Shown: one piece after another, positions 62,854-64,000 of the stretch
Position numbering within the stretch: the first letter of the stretch is position 1
Layout: every line of letters starts with the position of its first letter
From: Rhodococcus sp. ABRD24
GTDB taxonomy: Bacteria > Actinomycetota > Actinomycetes > Mycobacteriales > Mycobacteriaceae
Assembly: GCF_004328705.1 (NCBI RefSeq)
Contig: NZ_CP035319.1
Span: forward strand, 1,302,001-1,366,000
Direction of reading: 5' to 3'
Length of the DNA stretch: 64,000 bases
Notes under the pieces: model-generated
Database searches by the model: none
Seen by the model: only the letters and a program-made list of their open reading frames with translations
What the model was told of the DNA's origin: nothing
Program-made: the position numbers and the translations under genes

Positions 62854-63063
62854 CGCACCGCGGCGACACCCCCGACGCCGCCAGCGAACCCGCAGAGGAG
62901 GTCACACCTGCCCGGCACAGGACCCACCGCAGCTCCAAGCCTCGACAATTGGACTGCTACTCAACCTTGAAACCGGACTGTATCGCAGTCCGATTTCGGA
63001 ACTAGGCTCCTGACCTGAGGAAACAGGGGAATCCCCCTTGTGAACAGATACGGAAGGTGATCG
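62854..63063. other. Upstream region of the FAD monooxygenase gene
   Basis: About 210 bp with no convincing gene. Its right half is AT-richer than average and contains a long palindrome and the ribosome-binding site (GGAAGG at about 63050) of the monooxygenase gene. The left half is probably further decayed IS material. Confidence 0.5.
62970..62996. promoter_or_regulatory. Long palindromic operator upstream of the FAD monooxygenase
   Basis: CGGACTG-tatcg-CAGTCCG at 62974-62992 is a perfect 7-5-7 inverted repeat. Outer AAA/TTT extend it to 27 bp with one mismatched pair. It ends 67 bp before the gene start, the usual place for a TetR-, MarR- or IclR-type site. The regulator is not in the window. 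Confidence 0.75.
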
Positions 63064-64000
63064 ATGGACAGCCCCGTGATGATTGTCGGGCGTGGACCGG
63101 TCGGCATGACGACTGCGCTGCTGCTCGCTCGCTGGGGCGTACCCAGTGTGATCGTTGATCCGATGCGCGCAGATCAGACTCTGCCAGGTTCCAAAGCCGT
63201 CCTCATCGCAGGACACGTGATCGCCATAACGGACCCGATCGGCATCGGTACCACCATCGCCGATGAGGGCGTTGCCTGGACGAAGACACGTACATTCATT
63301 CGGGGCAAGGAGATCTCGGCAACCGATGTGTCGACGGCTCCCGGTTTGCTTCCCAAGCTCGTCAACCTGACCCAAAAGCGCGTCGAGGAACTCTTACTCG
63401 AGCGACTGCTTGCCGAACCCCTGATTACAGTCATGTCCGAGTCCACCGTGCTCGATTTCGTCGACGACGGGGACCGTGTCAAAGTTCGGGTCGAAACATC
63501 ATCTGGGGAGAAAGTGCTCACGACCTCCTGGTTGGTGGGGTGCGATGGTTCACGGTCGACCGTTCGCAAGACGCTCGGCATTCCCTTCGAGGGTTACGGC
63601 CACGAGGAGAACTTCTTCATCGTGGACATCAGTGCTGATCTGCCTTTCCCCAACGAGCGACACTTCCACTTCGACCCGGAGTTCAACCCCGGCCGAACCG
63701 TTCTCATCCATCCTCAGCCGAACTCCACGTGGCATCTCGACTGGCAGGTCGGGCCGGACGTCGACGCTGAAGAGGAGAAGGCATCCGGAAGGCTCGACCA
63801 GCGAATTCGGTCGATCATCGGAGGCGTCGACTACGACCTGCACTGGTTCACGACCTACCAGTTCAAGCAGCTGCGTGCCCGTGACTTCCGCAAGGGGCGC
63901 TGCTTCCTTGTCGGCGATGCCGCGCACCTGACAAGCCCCTATGGGGCGAGAGGCATGAACTCGGGTCTCGCTGACGCAGAGAACCTTGCGTGGCGCCTGG
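63064..64000 (+). CDS. FAD-dependent aromatic monooxygenase, PheA/TfdB type (3' end outside window)
   Basis: 312 residues of a class A flavoprotein hydroxylase are visible. The N-terminal dinucleotide fold is MIVGRGPVGMTTALLLARWG, ending in the ribose-binding acid of VIVDP. The middle CDGSRSTVRKTLGIPFEG (about residue 160) is the DG motif for FAD/NAD(P)H. GDAAHLTSPYGARGMNSGLA (near residue 284) binds the FAD ribityl chain. The enzyme would hydroxylate an aromatic or polyketide ring using NAD(P)H and O2. The second glycine of the usual GxGPxG is flanked by Arg (GRGPVG), a mild variant. ATG 63064 follows GGAAGG. It is the only gene on the plus strand in this part, and it lies beyond the IS remnants. 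Confidence 0.92.
   Translation, partial: MDSPVMIVGRGPVGMTTALLLARWGVPSVIVDPMRADQTLPGSKAVLIAGHVIAITDPIGIGTTIADEGVAWTKTRTFIRGKEISATDVSTAPGLLPKLVNLTQKRVEELLLERLLAEPLITVMSESTVLDFVDDGDRVKVRVETSSGEKVLTTSWLVGCDGSRSTVRKTLGIPFEGYGHEENFFIVDISADLPFPNERHFHFDPEFNPGRTVLIHPQPNSTWHLDWQVGPDVDAEEEKASGRLDQRIRSIIGGVDYDLHWFTTYQFKQLRARDFRKGRCFLVGDAAHLTSPYGARGMNSGLADAENLAWRL

Noticed and set aside
62902-63375. A 157-codon minus-strand frame upstream of the FAD monooxygenase
   Set aside because: It overlaps the well-supported monooxygenase in antisense and covers its operator; no family resemblance.

Overview
The window is high-GC actinobacterial DNA. Strong G/C third positions, GTG and TTG starts, a mycobacterial-type leucine-degradation operon and giant NRPS genes point to a mycolic-acid actinomycete, most likely Rhodococcus or a close relative (inference from gene content; no marker gene is present).

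Region 1 (1-43192, minus strand) is two thirds of the window: three consecutive NRPS genes reading from 43192 down past base 1. In order of synthesis they are NRPS-1 (6936 aa, six modules, opening with a starter-type condensation domain), NRPS-2 (about 3561 aa, three modules) and NRPS-3 (at least 3852 aa, four modules, then the start of a thioesterase that runs off the window). Thirteen adenylation and thirteen carrier domains keep a strict C-A-T register with no epimerization domain. The expected product is a 13-residue, probably N-acylated peptide released by the thioesterase. Both protein-protein junctions fall between a C domain and its A domain, and both carry A-domain-derived fragments that look like docking parts.

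Region 2 (43193-53442) is catabolic. A FadR-type GntR regulator is followed by a tightly packed operon accD1-accA1-fadE19-maoC-citE-aacS, with a divergent TetR regulator across a 112-bp gap carrying two 18-bp palindromes. The enzymes form a complete route from isovaleryl-CoA (leucine) through 3-methylcrotonyl-CoA, 3-methylglutaconyl-CoA and HMG-CoA to acetyl-CoA plus acetoacetate. Acetoacetyl-CoA synthetase then re-activates the acetoacetate.

Region 3 (53459-62231) holds a small GlsB/YeaQ-type membrane protein and an alcohol-oxidation set: zinc alcohol dehydrogenase, aldehyde dehydrogenase, an AcoR/MimR-like regulator and an acyl-CoA ligase. An MHS-family transporter and a DUF1275 membrane protein follow. 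A 19-bp palindrome family occurs upstream of both the aldehyde dehydrogenase and the ligase, which suggests one regulon.

Region 4 (62269-64000) has two transposase fossils (IS5-like and IS256-like) and then a partial FAD-dependent aromatic-ring hydroxylase with a long palindrome in its upstream region.
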